NCBI GenBank assembly: GCA_902583575.1 | Contig: CACHWY010000002.1 | Coordinates: forward strand, 124,001-188,000 | Origin: an uncultured SAR86 cluster bacterium | GTDB lineage: Bacteria > Pseudomonadota > Gammaproteobacteria > Magnimaribacterales > D2472 | Reading direction: 5' to 3' | DNA length: 64,000 bases | Shown: positions 1 through 7,329 of the stretch, piece by piece | How the letters are laid out: every line of letters starts with the position of its first letter | Numbering within the stretch: the first letter of the stretch is position 1 | Notes under the pieces: model-generated | What the model was told of the DNA's origin: nothing | Seen by the model: only the letters and a program-made list of their open reading frames with translations | Databases searched by the model: none | Made by a program: the position numbers and the translations under genes

Positions 1-62
1 TCTTCTCCTAAATAGCCTTCAAGGCCACTCAACATTTTACTTACACTAACTTTATTAAACAT
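1..62 (-). CDS. partial ORF running off the left edge, unidentified
   Basis: From an ATG at 60-62 the minus strand stays open for 20 codons to the window edge (MFNKVSVSKMLSGLEGYLGE). It is divergent from the arsenate reductase gene, with about 60 bp between the starts, which fits two facing promoters. No clear Shine-Dalgarno sequence precedes the ATG and the visible residues match no family I recognise. An open stretch this short in AT-rich DNA could be chance, although its composition looks protein-like. Confidence 0.4.
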   Translation of the reverse strand, partial: MFNKVSVSKMLSGLEGYLGE

Positions 63-124
63 TTAATAGTTATTCTTTTTAGATATAAGATACTCTTATA
101 TTAAACAATCTACAATTTTGATTA

Positions 125-541
125 ATGAATATTTTATTTTTATGTGTTGGGAATTCTGCAAGAAGTCAAATGGCTGAAGGTATTGCAAAAACAATATTAG
201 GAAAAACTCATAATATTAAAAGCGCAGGATCTCAACCTACTGGTATAGTTCATCCAAATGCAGTTTGGGCAATGAGGGAAATTGATATCGATATTTCAAA
301 CCAATCCTCTAAATCAATTGATGATCTTGAAGAAGAATTTCTAGAAAATCTAGATTTTATTATTACTTTATGTTCAGAAGAAGTTTGTCCCATTATGCAA
401 AATAATGCCAAAAAGATTCATTGGATGAATGAAGACCCAGCCAATATAAATTTTTCTGATATTCAGTCTAAAGCAGCCTTTATAAAGGTAAGGAATAATT
501 TGTTTAATTTAATTAAAAAATTTTTTGTTTTAAATGCTTAA
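125..541 (+). CDS. arsC: arsenate reductase, thioredoxin-coupled (low-Mr phosphatase fold)
   Basis: 138 aa. The N-terminal CX5R phosphate-binding loop is present (Cys7 to Arg13, in FLCVGNSARSQ). The thioredoxin-type ArsC family relays a disulfide through two further cysteines, and both are here as Cys83 and Cys88 in TLCSEEVCP. The Asp-Pro general acid follows at about residue 104 (NEDPA). Together these favour arsenate reductase over an ordinary low-molecular-weight tyrosine phosphatase. It would reduce arsenate to arsenite in the cytoplasm using thioredoxin. No arsB, acr3 or arsR is visible, but the divergent ORF at the left edge could belong to an ars set. It ends 1 bp before the convergent 407-aa gene. 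Confidence 0.88.
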   Translation: MNILFLCVGNSARSQMAEGIAKTILGKTHNIKSAGSQPTGIVHPNAVWAMREIDIDISNQSSKSIDDLEEEFLENLDFIITLCSEEVCPIMQNNAKKIHWMNEDPANINFSDIQSKAAFIKVRNNLFNLIKKFFVLNA

Positions 542-542
542 T

Positions 543-1766
543 CTAACCCTTATCTCCAGAAGCATATGCATTTATTTCATTTAACCAACTTGAAGTTGCC
601 TCTTGACTAAACCTGCCCCATAACAATGATAGCTTTCCAATAGCTTTATTTTGGATATCAGCTGTTTCTACCTGCGCAACCCATACACATATTGCAATTG
701 CAAAATCCTGTAAATCAGGATCAGTTATTTTGTCAGATGCTTCTAGGTAAGCATCCCAGAATTCTACATCTGTGATTTTTTTAATTTTAAACAATTTATT
801 TGTAAGGAAATTCATTAGCAAGTCATTATCATGATTTACTTGCTCAAAGTAATCATCAGATTGATCACTTTCAATTTTATTAATTGCAGCTGTTACACCT
901 AGACATATTTTTAGCGTATTTACCAATAAGAGATTATCAGTTTTATCAAATACCCCATCACAATATGCATGCAAAATAGCTAAATACCATATAGCTGTAG
1001 GACTATTTTCTTTGATTTCAAAGCCTGGTTTTAATTTGTTGAAATCAAATGTTGATTCTGCTTTATCTGTTGATTTTTTTATATCTAACGCAAATGATTC
1101 TTGGCTAACAAATTCTGATGTAAATATTGGAAAGCCCCAGTAATTCATTATTTTTATAATATTAAATGATTCTAATATAGAGTTCTCGATCCTTCTTTCA
1201 AAGATATCAGGAATATCAAACGGAATATCTTCTTCATTAAACTTCATTTGTGTTAACTTTGATTGTTTAGCCATTTCATTGGTCGAACTCAGATTCATTA
1301 GAATAAATTTTCGAATTTCATCATCAGTGATTAAGTCAAAGCTTTCAGTAAAATATTCTGAATAAGAGACATAGTCTTTATAAGATTTAATAAACGTCTC
1401 TATAGTTATCTTATTTTTGGTAATATAACTTTTTATTTTAGTAATATCTTCATACTGAGTTTGAATGATTGATAAAGGATTCTTTATGATATTTAGATAA
1501 TGATCTATTGCATTATAATACAAATCTTCATCAATAATTTTAACGTTCAATGGAACTATATTATTAAAATCAAAGAACATTGTATTTAAGTCTTCAAGAT
1601 TAGAATCTTTCTCTGCTTGCATTAGACTATGAGCAGTATTTCTAACCACATCTCTTCTTATGGCCTTTAATTTATTAATATTTAGGTCATATTTGTTTTT
1701 AATTTTTTCAATATCATCAGAATCTTCTTGGAGTAAATAACGGGCAGCGATAAAATCGCAAACCAA
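543..1766 (-). CDS. hypothetical 407-aa protein of the TerB/channel cassette
   Basis: I do not recognise this protein. It is acidic, lysine-rich and predicted to be mostly helical, with no membrane segment, signal peptide or clear catalytic motif. The listed start at 1764-1766 is TTG with no strong ribosome site. The frame stays open upstream to about 1890 and reads protein-like just before the TTG (a stretch with GLLGEYDENGLGNHVDS), but it has no ATG, GTG or TTG there. The true start is therefore uncertain and could be a rare codon such as ATT at 1818-1820. The gene lies downstream of the TerB-like gene, separated from it by a perfect hairpin at 1822-1855, and converges with arsC. Its place at the end of the leftward arm suggests it belongs to the cassette. 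Confidence 0.7.
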   Translation of the reverse strand: MVCDFIAARYLLQEDSDDIEKIKNKYDLNINKLKAIRRDVVRNTAHSLMQAEKDSNLEDLNTMFFDFNNIVPLNVKIIDEDLYYNAIDHYLNIIKNPLSIIQTQYEDITKIKSYITKNKITIETFIKSYKDYVSYSEYFTESFDLITDDEIRKFILMNLSSTNEMAKQSKLTQMKFNEEDIPFDIPDIFERRIENSILESFNIIKIMNYWGFPIFTSEFVSQESFALDIKKSTDKAESTFDFNKLKPGFEIKENSPTAIWYLAILHAYCDGVFDKTDNLLLVNTLKICLGVTAAINKIESDQSDDYFEQVNHDNDLLMNFLTNKLFKIKKITDVEFWDAYLEASDKITDPDLQDFAIAICVWVAQVETADIQNKAIGKLSLLWGRFSQEATSSWLNEINAYASGDKG

Positions 1767-1821
1767 ACTATCTACATGATTGCCTAGACCGTTCTCATCA
1801 TATTCGCCTAGAAGACCAATA

Positions 1822-1855
1822 TAAATACACCTAGCAATAGAACTAGGTGTATTTA
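1822..1855 (-). terminator. perfect 13-bp hairpin after the TerB-like gene
   Basis: TAAATACACCTAG (1822-1834) and CTAGGTGTATTTA (1843-1855) are perfect reverse complements around an 8-nt loop. The hairpin starts about 20 bp beyond the stop of the TerB-like gene at 1877. There is no long T-tract, so it could instead be an attenuator, an RNA-stability hairpin or an operator controlling the 407-aa gene immediately downstream. Confidence 0.6.
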
Positions 1856-1876
1856 ACCCATATTCTATATTTATAT

Positions 1877-2347
1877 TTATTCTTGGCCTAAATCAATGCC
1901 TTCAGCAATTTGAGACACTAAAGGTTGGAAAATATCAGGATCTATATTGGTTAAATGTCCAAGAACTTTTTGTATTCCTTCACCCTCCATTTTAGAAATT
2001 TCTCCATCAGATGCACTAAATAACAGACACATAGCAGCGCATAAATTATTAATTGCAGCACTTTCACCCATAACGCTCGTAGCATCTTCCATGTATGCAT
2101 CATCTATAGTAGTGAGCTCAAGATTATCCATTATTTCCATTAATTGAGACAATGCTCCAATTGCTTCAATTGGATCAATCTCATCTCCCTCGACTCCTGT
2201 TGCTTCAAACATTGTTTGCAGAATAGGTGCTAGCAATGGAACACTCTGAATTGAATCTACCATTGACATCAATTCAGGCGGGCTAAGACCATCTTGGGCA
2301 GCGCATGCTAAAGCTACCTCATATGCTTTGTTAATTTTATCACTCAT
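1877..2347 (-). CDS. TerB-like domain protein (156 aa)
   Basis: 156 aa, acidic, all-helical in appearance. Two helix-Asp-Gly-acidic motifs occur: ALACAAQDGLSPPE near residues 12-25 and a second, FSASDGEISKMEGEGI, near 109-124. The second matches the TerB/DjlA-type signature (hydrophobic-x-x-DGE-acidic-helix), a fold first seen in tellurite-resistance TerB and thought to bind metal near membranes. The ATG is supported by a strong AGGAGAAAG ribosome site. It is probably cotranscribed after the M48 gene, with a gap of about 60 bp. The exact role is unknown. Because no terC, terD or terZ is present, tellurite resistance is unlikely, and stress or phage sensing is the better guess. Confidence 0.7.
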   Translation of the reverse strand: MSDKINKAYEVALACAAQDGLSPPELMSMVDSIQSVPLLAPILQTMFEATGVEGDEIDPIEAIGALSQLMEIMDNLELTTIDDAYMEDATSVMGESAAINNLCAAMCLLFSASDGEISKMEGEGIQKVLGHLTNIDPDIFQPLVSQIAEGIDLGQE

Positions 2348-2406
2348 TTCTTTCTCCTATTTGTTATCTTTAAAGCATAATCCTAATTGCTTTAAAAAAA
2401 AACATT

Positions 2407-3579
2407 TTATTTAAATTTTTTAATAACAGAATCAACATATGATTTTGTTAAATCTATTTTAAGCGCTATCTCTTTAATTGCTTTTTCTTCAGCTTTTTGG
2501 AGCTCGCCATCAGCCATCGCTATTGAGCAAACTTTATCTAAGATATCTGACTTATCGCTTAATGATAATGCAGATTTGTCTTTTATTCTTTTAAGAAAAC
2601 CATCTTTAAAATATTTAACTTTATTTTTAACTTTAGATGAACTCGATAATACTTTATTAAGCATTACAGGATCACATATTCCTTCAATATTTTCTTTTTC
2701 GATTTTTAAATTCTTAACATCACTATATGACACCCAAAAACATGCATAAATGATAATTTCATTTTTTTTATGATTCATTTTTGGATTTAATGCAGAAAGT
2801 AGACTTAATATTTTATTATCAATTTCATTTATTCCATTATCTTTTTTTGAAATAAAGTTATTAAATTTTTCAAGTGCATAGATTCTAATAAGGCTATAAG
2901 GATGGCTTAATTTTTCATCGATAAGGCCTTGATTGGAATTCAGTATATCTTTGATAGCATTTAGTTGAACTTTCATCCCTATTGATTCCTTGCAAATATA
3001 ATCAAGATTAGTTCCTGTAGCAATCTTTAATAAAGTACTTTTTGCCACCTCCAAAGATTCAACAGCTATAAGTCCGCATCGGTCAGCAGATATCTCAGCA
3101 TAACGGGAGTGTTCAAATAATCTTATTGTAAAGATAGGTAAACATTTTCCAGGGTTTTTAATTATTTTATGATGTTGATATTTTAAATGCCCTAACTCAT
3201 GCCCAATAACAAACTTTATCTCTTCAAGATCCAAAAGATTTACTAAACCAGAATTAAGGTAGATGACGTATCTTGATTTTTTTATAAACGCTAAACCAGC
3301 GTTAATGGATGGATTATTCTCAATGTATAGATCAATGTTAGATGAGTTTATTTTTAGTTTCTTTTTAACTTCACAAAAAGCATCATAAAGACTGGGTGAA
3401 TTTTTATGATTAATTCGGATACCATTTGTTAAGAAAGCTAAGGTATTTTCATGAGAATGATCTAAAGATATTTTATTTAGATGACCCTCGGAAGCTTTTT
3501 TAAAAGATGCATTATTTAAAAGGTCATTATAAAGATCTAATTCAAAAGATGGTCTAATTTTTTCTGGATTTATTAGCAT
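2407..3579 (-). CDS. M48-family metallopeptidase with C-terminal TerB-like domain
   Basis: 390 aa. The zinc site HELGH is at residues 127-131, and the third-ligand helix of M48 peptidases follows as AEISADRCG (Glu162, Asp166). No transmembrane segments or signal peptide are evident, unlike HtpX or Ste24, so a soluble cytoplasmic enzyme is likely. The last 45 residues (CSIAMADGELQKAEEKAIKE region) carry the DGE-acidic TerB-like signature shared with neighbouring genes, so a peptidase and a TerB-like module are joined in one chain. It is divergent from the TerB-like/channel/HEPN arm, with starts about 100 bp apart. Known M48 proteins act in protein quality control. A triggered protease role in an immune cassette is inference. 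Confidence 0.75.
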   Translation of the reverse strand: MLINPEKIRPSFELDLYNDLLNNASFKKASEGHLNKISLDHSHENTLAFLTNGIRINHKNSPSLYDAFCEVKKKLKINSSNIDLYIENNPSINAGLAFIKKSRYVIYLNSGLVNLLDLEEIKFVIGHELGHLKYQHHKIIKNPGKCLPIFTIRLFEHSRYAEISADRCGLIAVESLEVAKSTLLKIATGTNLDYICKESIGMKVQLNAIKDILNSNQGLIDEKLSHPYSLIRIYALEKFNNFISKKDNGINEIDNKILSLLSALNPKMNHKKNEIIIYACFWVSYSDVKNLKIEKENIEGICDPVMLNKVLSSSSKVKNKVKYFKDGFLKRIKDKSALSLSDKSDILDKVCSIAMADGELQKAEEKAIKEIALKIDLTKSYVDSVIKKFK

Positions 3580-3682
3580 TTTTCTATATTTATAAATATA
3601 AACTAATGATTTTATTCATTAAAGTAAATAAATTATGATATATTTTTTTTATATACATAATTGTTTTTTTAAAGAGGTTGCT

Positions 3683-4231
3683 ATGAATACATCAAAACAT
3701 CAAGAAGACATGATTAAGAAGATTGAGGTACTGACTTTTTTGGTAGCTATGACAGATAACGTATCCCAAGAAGAGGCTGAGAAAATTGAATATATAGCGG
3801 GAAATATAAGAATGTATTATCAAGCTCAGCCAGCAGTAGAAGAGTATGAAAAATCTCAAGATGTAGAGAAGGCAATTTCTTTAGTAGATCTTCCTCTCAC
3901 AGTTAGTATTAATATGTTTGAGCCTAAAGATCATTTAGAAGCAATGTATAAAGAACTTGAGGCAATGAATATGAATAAATCCGAAAGTCCATTAGATGAC
4001 TTTGAAGTTCTCCTAAAGATGAAAGCCAGTGAAATATCAAATGATTATGATAGAAAAGTTGCAATGATTGCTGTTGAGGATGTATATAGGGCTGATGGTG
4101 AAGCGAGTGGGGTAGAGCGATGGGCGCATTTAGTTTTAGGAAAAGAATGGGGAATGTCCATAATAGCCGTTAACAGATGGGCTAATGAAAATTTAATGCC
4201 AATACTTGAAAGAGGAAATAAAGCTGAGTAA
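3683..4231 (+). CDS. TerB-like domain protein (182 aa), first gene of the channel/HEPN arm
   Basis: The ATG at 3683 is chosen because AAAGAGG lies 5 bp upstream; the frame extends upstream to 3635 but without a ribosome site. The protein of 182 aa is acidic and helical, with no signal or membrane segment. Near the C-terminus the segment AVEDVYRADGEASGVE fits the TerB-like ADGE-acidic signature. An N-terminal helix pair (LVAMTDNVSQEEAEKIE) resembles the first half of the fold. Its 3' end overlaps the channel gene by up to 26 bp, so the two are probably translationally coupled, and a joint function (for example gating or sensing for the channel) is a reasonable inference. The assignment to TerB rests on motif pattern only. 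Confidence 0.65.
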   Translation: MNTSKHQEDMIKKIEVLTFLVAMTDNVSQEEAEKIEYIAGNIRMYYQAQPAVEEYEKSQDVEKAISLVDLPLTVSINMFEPKDHLEAMYKELEAMNMNKSESPLDDFEVLLKMKASEISNDYDRKVAMIAVEDVYRADGEASGVERWAHLVLGKEWGMSIIAVNRWANENLMPILERGNKAE

Positions 4232-5000
4232 ATTCAAATCTACATTTTTAAACATAAGAAATAATGATTATTTTGAAGCATTTGTAATTTCAGTAATATT
4301 AATTTCTGCAGTGGCTGTAGGGTTTAGAACCTATGAAGAATCTTTTGATCCAGAATTTTTCCTTTATTTATCATATTTAGATTACTTTATAACTTTTGTA
4401 TTTTTAACTGAAATACTTATAAGGATGATAGCTGAAAAATCTTTAATTGATTTTTTTAAATCATCATGGAATGTTTTTGATTTCGTTATTGTTGCAATAA
4501 GTTTAATTCCAATTGAATCTCTTGATTCAATTTTATTGGCCAGATTAGTTAGAGTATTTAGATTATTAAGGTTGGTAAGTTTTATTCCTCAATTTAGAAT
4601 TTTAATAGAGTCTTTTATAACGGCCATTCCAAGGGTTGGCTATATTTTGCTATTTATGTTTGTTGAATTTTATATTTTTGCAGCTATTGGAAGCATCCTA
4701 TTTTCTGAAATAAGCCCTATGCATTGGGGGAATGTTGGATTGGCAATGCTAACTTTATTCCAAACAGCAACTCTTGAAGGTTGGCCAGATCTTATGTATC
4801 AATCTCTTGAAGTTCAAAGTTTTAGCTGGATATTTTTTGTTGTTTTTATAATTTTAAACTCATTAGTTTTTATGAATATGATTATTGGGGTAATAATTGA
4901 TGTTATTGTTAAAGCAAATGAAAATGACTCACCTGAAAACATAAAGTTGCTAAATGAGATAAATAAAAGAATTACAAATATTGAGAATAAGGTTCAATAG
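4206..5000 (+). CDS. voltage-gated cation channel, single-domain six-helix (NaChBac-type)
   Basis: About 264 aa. Membrane helices fall near residues 21-41 (S1), 51-72 (S2), 87-104 (S3), 108-128 (S4), 142-167 (S5) and 205-238 (S6). S4 has four arginines at exact three-residue spacing (R113, R116, R119, R122), the classic voltage sensor. The pore loop reads TLEGWPD (189-195), in the place of TLESWAS of bacterial sodium channels. Glu191 would be the main filter charge. A short C-terminal helix (245-264) resembles the tetramerising tail of the family. The start is uncertain: TTG at 4206 has no ribosome site, whereas AGAGGA (4211-4216) precedes a CTG at 4224. The HEPN gene follows with no gap. Ion selectivity (Na+ or Ca2+) cannot be decided from sequence. 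Confidence 0.88.
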   Translation: MKEEIKLSKFKSTFLNIRNNDYFEAFVISVILISAVAVGFRTYEESFDPEFFLYLSYLDYFITFVFLTEILIRMIAEKSLIDFFKSSWNVFDFVIVAISLIPIESLDSILLARLVRVFRLLRLVSFIPQFRILIESFITAIPRVGYILLFMFVEFYIFAAIGSILFSEISPMHWGNVGLAMLTLFQTATLEGWPDLMYQSLEVQSFSWIFFVVFIILNSLVFMNMIIGVIIDVIVKANENDSPENIKLLNEINKRITNIENKVQ

Positions 5001-6293
5001 GTGCAAGAACATAAAACATACTCAGATCATTCAATATCAATCCTTATAGGTGACAGGGAAAGAATCTTAAAGTCAATAATAAGACAGTTATTTGAAGGCA
5101 TTTACAAAGAAATTAAACATAGCCTCATTATCGAAGAATTAGATAAAAAAGATATTAATGAATTTCTAAATTGGCCCGATGATTATGATTTAAATGGAAC
5201 AGCAAGGTATTTTGTTTGGAGCTTTTTTGGGCATAAAATTGTAACAAAAATAACAAATTCAAAAAGAAAGTTTTCACTAGGAGATTTGCATACAATCATC
5301 AATAAGCCACAATTTAAAAATAATCCAGAGGATAAAAGAAGACTTAAGTCACAACTGGAAGTTAAAAAACCATTTAAATTTAACATTAGGCAAATAAATG
5401 AAGTGGGATCAATTTGCGAAGAACTAATAAGGATTAGAAACTTAGCTGCTCATAATAATGGCTTAGACAACTCATCACAAGCACTCATACTCATGTCAAA
5501 TGTTTCTAGATTATTAAGTATAATCCCTGATTCAATACGGGACTCAACAAGTGGATTTGCAAACTTTGAAAATTTTATAAAACATGATTTTTTAGATTCG
5601 ATTCTTAACGTAATAAGACCTGATATTGAAGATACTATTGAAGAGGCTAAGATCCAATCAGAAAATCTAGCTGAAGAAAGTGGAGATGTATTTAATGAAA
5701 TTCTTTTAAATAAAGTGGATGAGATGTCAAATCAGTTAAAAAGTCTCCAGGAAATAAACAATACTTTATCTAATAACGAATCAACCATGAAAGATATTTT
5801 ATCGTTAGTCTACTCTAGACCACAAATCGAAAGACAGTGGAGTTTTGATAATGAATTAAAGAAAGATGAGTCATTGTCTAAAGAAAAAATAGAAAAAAAT
5901 CTTTCATCTGAGCTTAATGATGTTGTTGATAATATAGAGACTACCAAAGATAAGCTATCAAGGTCTGAATTTTATGATAGCTTGATGGAATTAAGGGTAA
6001 AAATTAAAAAAGAAATGAGTGCAGAGTTTTCAGCTTTCAGAAATTGGCATAATTTATTGATGTCAAACTTAGCAAACTCAATGATAGACAATCAAATAAC
6101 ATCTTTAAGAAAATTAAAAGATGATGAAACCTTCCAACATTATTATGATTCTAAACAGATGTATGGAAAATTGCTTGCTCATTACAACGTAAATGACAAA
6201 AAGCAAGCTGCTGTAGAATATTTTGATATTCAAATAGAAAGGTTTTGGCCAACGATTGAGGCAATGCTAAAAGATTACTTTGACGAAAGATAA
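5001..6293 (+). CDS. HEPN-motif protein, probable RNase effector of the channel cassette
   Basis: 430 aa, starting with a GTG that abuts the channel stop codon directly. Around residues 138-160 the chain reads ICEELIRIRNLAAHNNGL. This carries the RX4H motif of HEPN RNases (Arg146, Asn147, His151) in a helix preceded by a charged helix, similar to Swt1-like HEPN domains. Residues 1-100 may form an additional helical domain. Residues about 230-330 look coiled-coil, and the C-terminus is helical and basic. No signal peptide or membrane helix is seen. HEPN domains act as RNA-cleaving toxins in many toxin-antitoxin and abortive-infection systems. That role here is inferred from the motif and the island context. 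It converges with the methyltransferase gene, 6 bp away. Confidence 0.65.
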   Translation: MQEHKTYSDHSISILIGDRERILKSIIRQLFEGIYKEIKHSLIIEELDKKDINEFLNWPDDYDLNGTARYFVWSFFGHKIVTKITNSKRKFSLGDLHTIINKPQFKNNPEDKRRLKSQLEVKKPFKFNIRQINEVGSICEELIRIRNLAAHNNGLDNSSQALILMSNVSRLLSIIPDSIRDSTSGFANFENFIKHDFLDSILNVIRPDIEDTIEEAKIQSENLAEESGDVFNEILLNKVDEMSNQLKSLQEINNTLSNNESTMKDILSLVYSRPQIERQWSFDNELKKDESLSKEKIEKNLSSELNDVVDNIETTKDKLSRSEFYDSLMELRVKIKKEMSAEFSAFRNWHNLLMSNLANSMIDNQITSLRKLKDDETFQHYYDSKQMYGKLLAHYNVNDKKQAAVEYFDIQIERFWPTIEAMLKDYFDER

Positions 6294-6299
6294 TCTATT

Positions 6300-7286
6300 T
6301 TAATTGATTACATTTTTTATAATTTTTGCAAGCTTGGTTATCAAGGGAACACTTACTGAGTTGCCTGCTTGTTTATAAAGCTGGGTATTAGATACCTTAG
6401 ATGGAAGTTTAAAACTTTTTGGAAATCCTTGAAAACTAAAACACTCCCTAGGCGTTAACTTTCTAATCTCTTTATCTGTAAGAATTAATGGAACATTATG
6501 ACCTCCTGTGCCCATATTAGCTGTCAGTGTAGGACAAAGGTTCTTTTTATTTTCTCGTACATACACTCTTCTCCATTGATATAAAGTGTCTTCTGAATTC
6601 ATAGCTTTTTTTAGTTCTTTGTAATTGTATTTATCTTTTCTGTAAAAAAATACTTCATCAGCTTCCTTCTTCTGTAAATATTGATTAATTAAATTAGGCT
6701 TAAGAATTTTTTTAGGAGGAAATGTATTAAAAAACTTTTCACTCAGAGATTTTGAGGAGCTATCTTGCCATTTAGCTTCATCCCTAAAAGCAACAATAAA
6801 GGTTCTTTCTCTATTTTGTGGGATTTTTGTATACTCTGCAGTGTTTAGAACACTAGAAAAAAATGAATAACCATATTCATTTTGAATAACATTTGCTATT
6901 TTTTTAAAGGTTTTTCCCTGGTCATGTGATTTAAGATTTTTAACATTTTCTAAAAAGAGCACTTTAGGTTTTTCTTTTAATTCATCGATAAGTCGCATTA
7001 TTTCAAAAAATAGATTACCTCTGCGGTCTTTAAAACCCTTTCTATGCCCAGCCAAAGAAAAAGCTTGGCATGGAAAGCCAGCAGTTAAAACATCTACACT
7101 TTCAAGATTTTTACCTTTTAGTTTATGGATATCTTCTTCGAATAAATTATGATTGAAATTATTTCGATAAGTAATACAAGCATATTTATCAATTTCGTTT
7201 GCCCATGCAATTTCAAAACCCGCTTTTTGAAATCCAAGCTCAATTCCACCAACACCTGAGAACAACCCACCTACTTTTAATGACAT
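6300..7286 (-). CDS. DNA (cytosine-5-)-methyltransferase
   Basis: 328 aa with the m5C methyltransferase motifs in order: motif I LFSGVGGIELGF (8-19), motif IV with the catalytic Cys73 in GFPCQAFS, motif VI ENV (113-115), motif VIII QNRER (157-161) and motif X QAGNSVSVP near the C-terminus. The target-recognition region between VIII and IX is of ordinary length; its specificity cannot be read. It is last in the leftward operon, 43 bp after the AIPR gene. In a restriction-type system it would mark self DNA so that the Z1, MORC-like and PD-(D/E)XK proteins spare it. No separate vsr-like gene or classical type II endonuclease partner is next to it. Confidence 0.95.
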   Translation of the reverse strand: MSLKVGGLFSGVGGIELGFQKAGFEIAWANEIDKYACITYRNNFNHNLFEEDIHKLKGKNLESVDVLTAGFPCQAFSLAGHRKGFKDRRGNLFFEIMRLIDELKEKPKVLFLENVKNLKSHDQGKTFKKIANVIQNEYGYSFFSSVLNTAEYTKIPQNRERTFIVAFRDEAKWQDSSSKSLSEKFFNTFPPKKILKPNLINQYLQKKEADEVFFYRKDKYNYKELKKAMNSEDTLYQWRRVYVRENKKNLCPTLTANMGTGGHNVPLILTDKEIRKLTPRECFSFQGFPKSFKLPSKVSNTQLYKQAGNSVSVPLITKLAKIIKNVIN

Positions 7287-7329
7287 ATCTTATTGTAAAT
7301 TAAGAAAAGAAGAAAAGCTGCATACAGTA

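Noticed and set aside
1877-4231. tellurite-resistance operon
   Set aside because: Only TerB-like modules occur. There is no TerC membrane protein, no TerD/TerE/TerZ and no tellurite-reducing gene.
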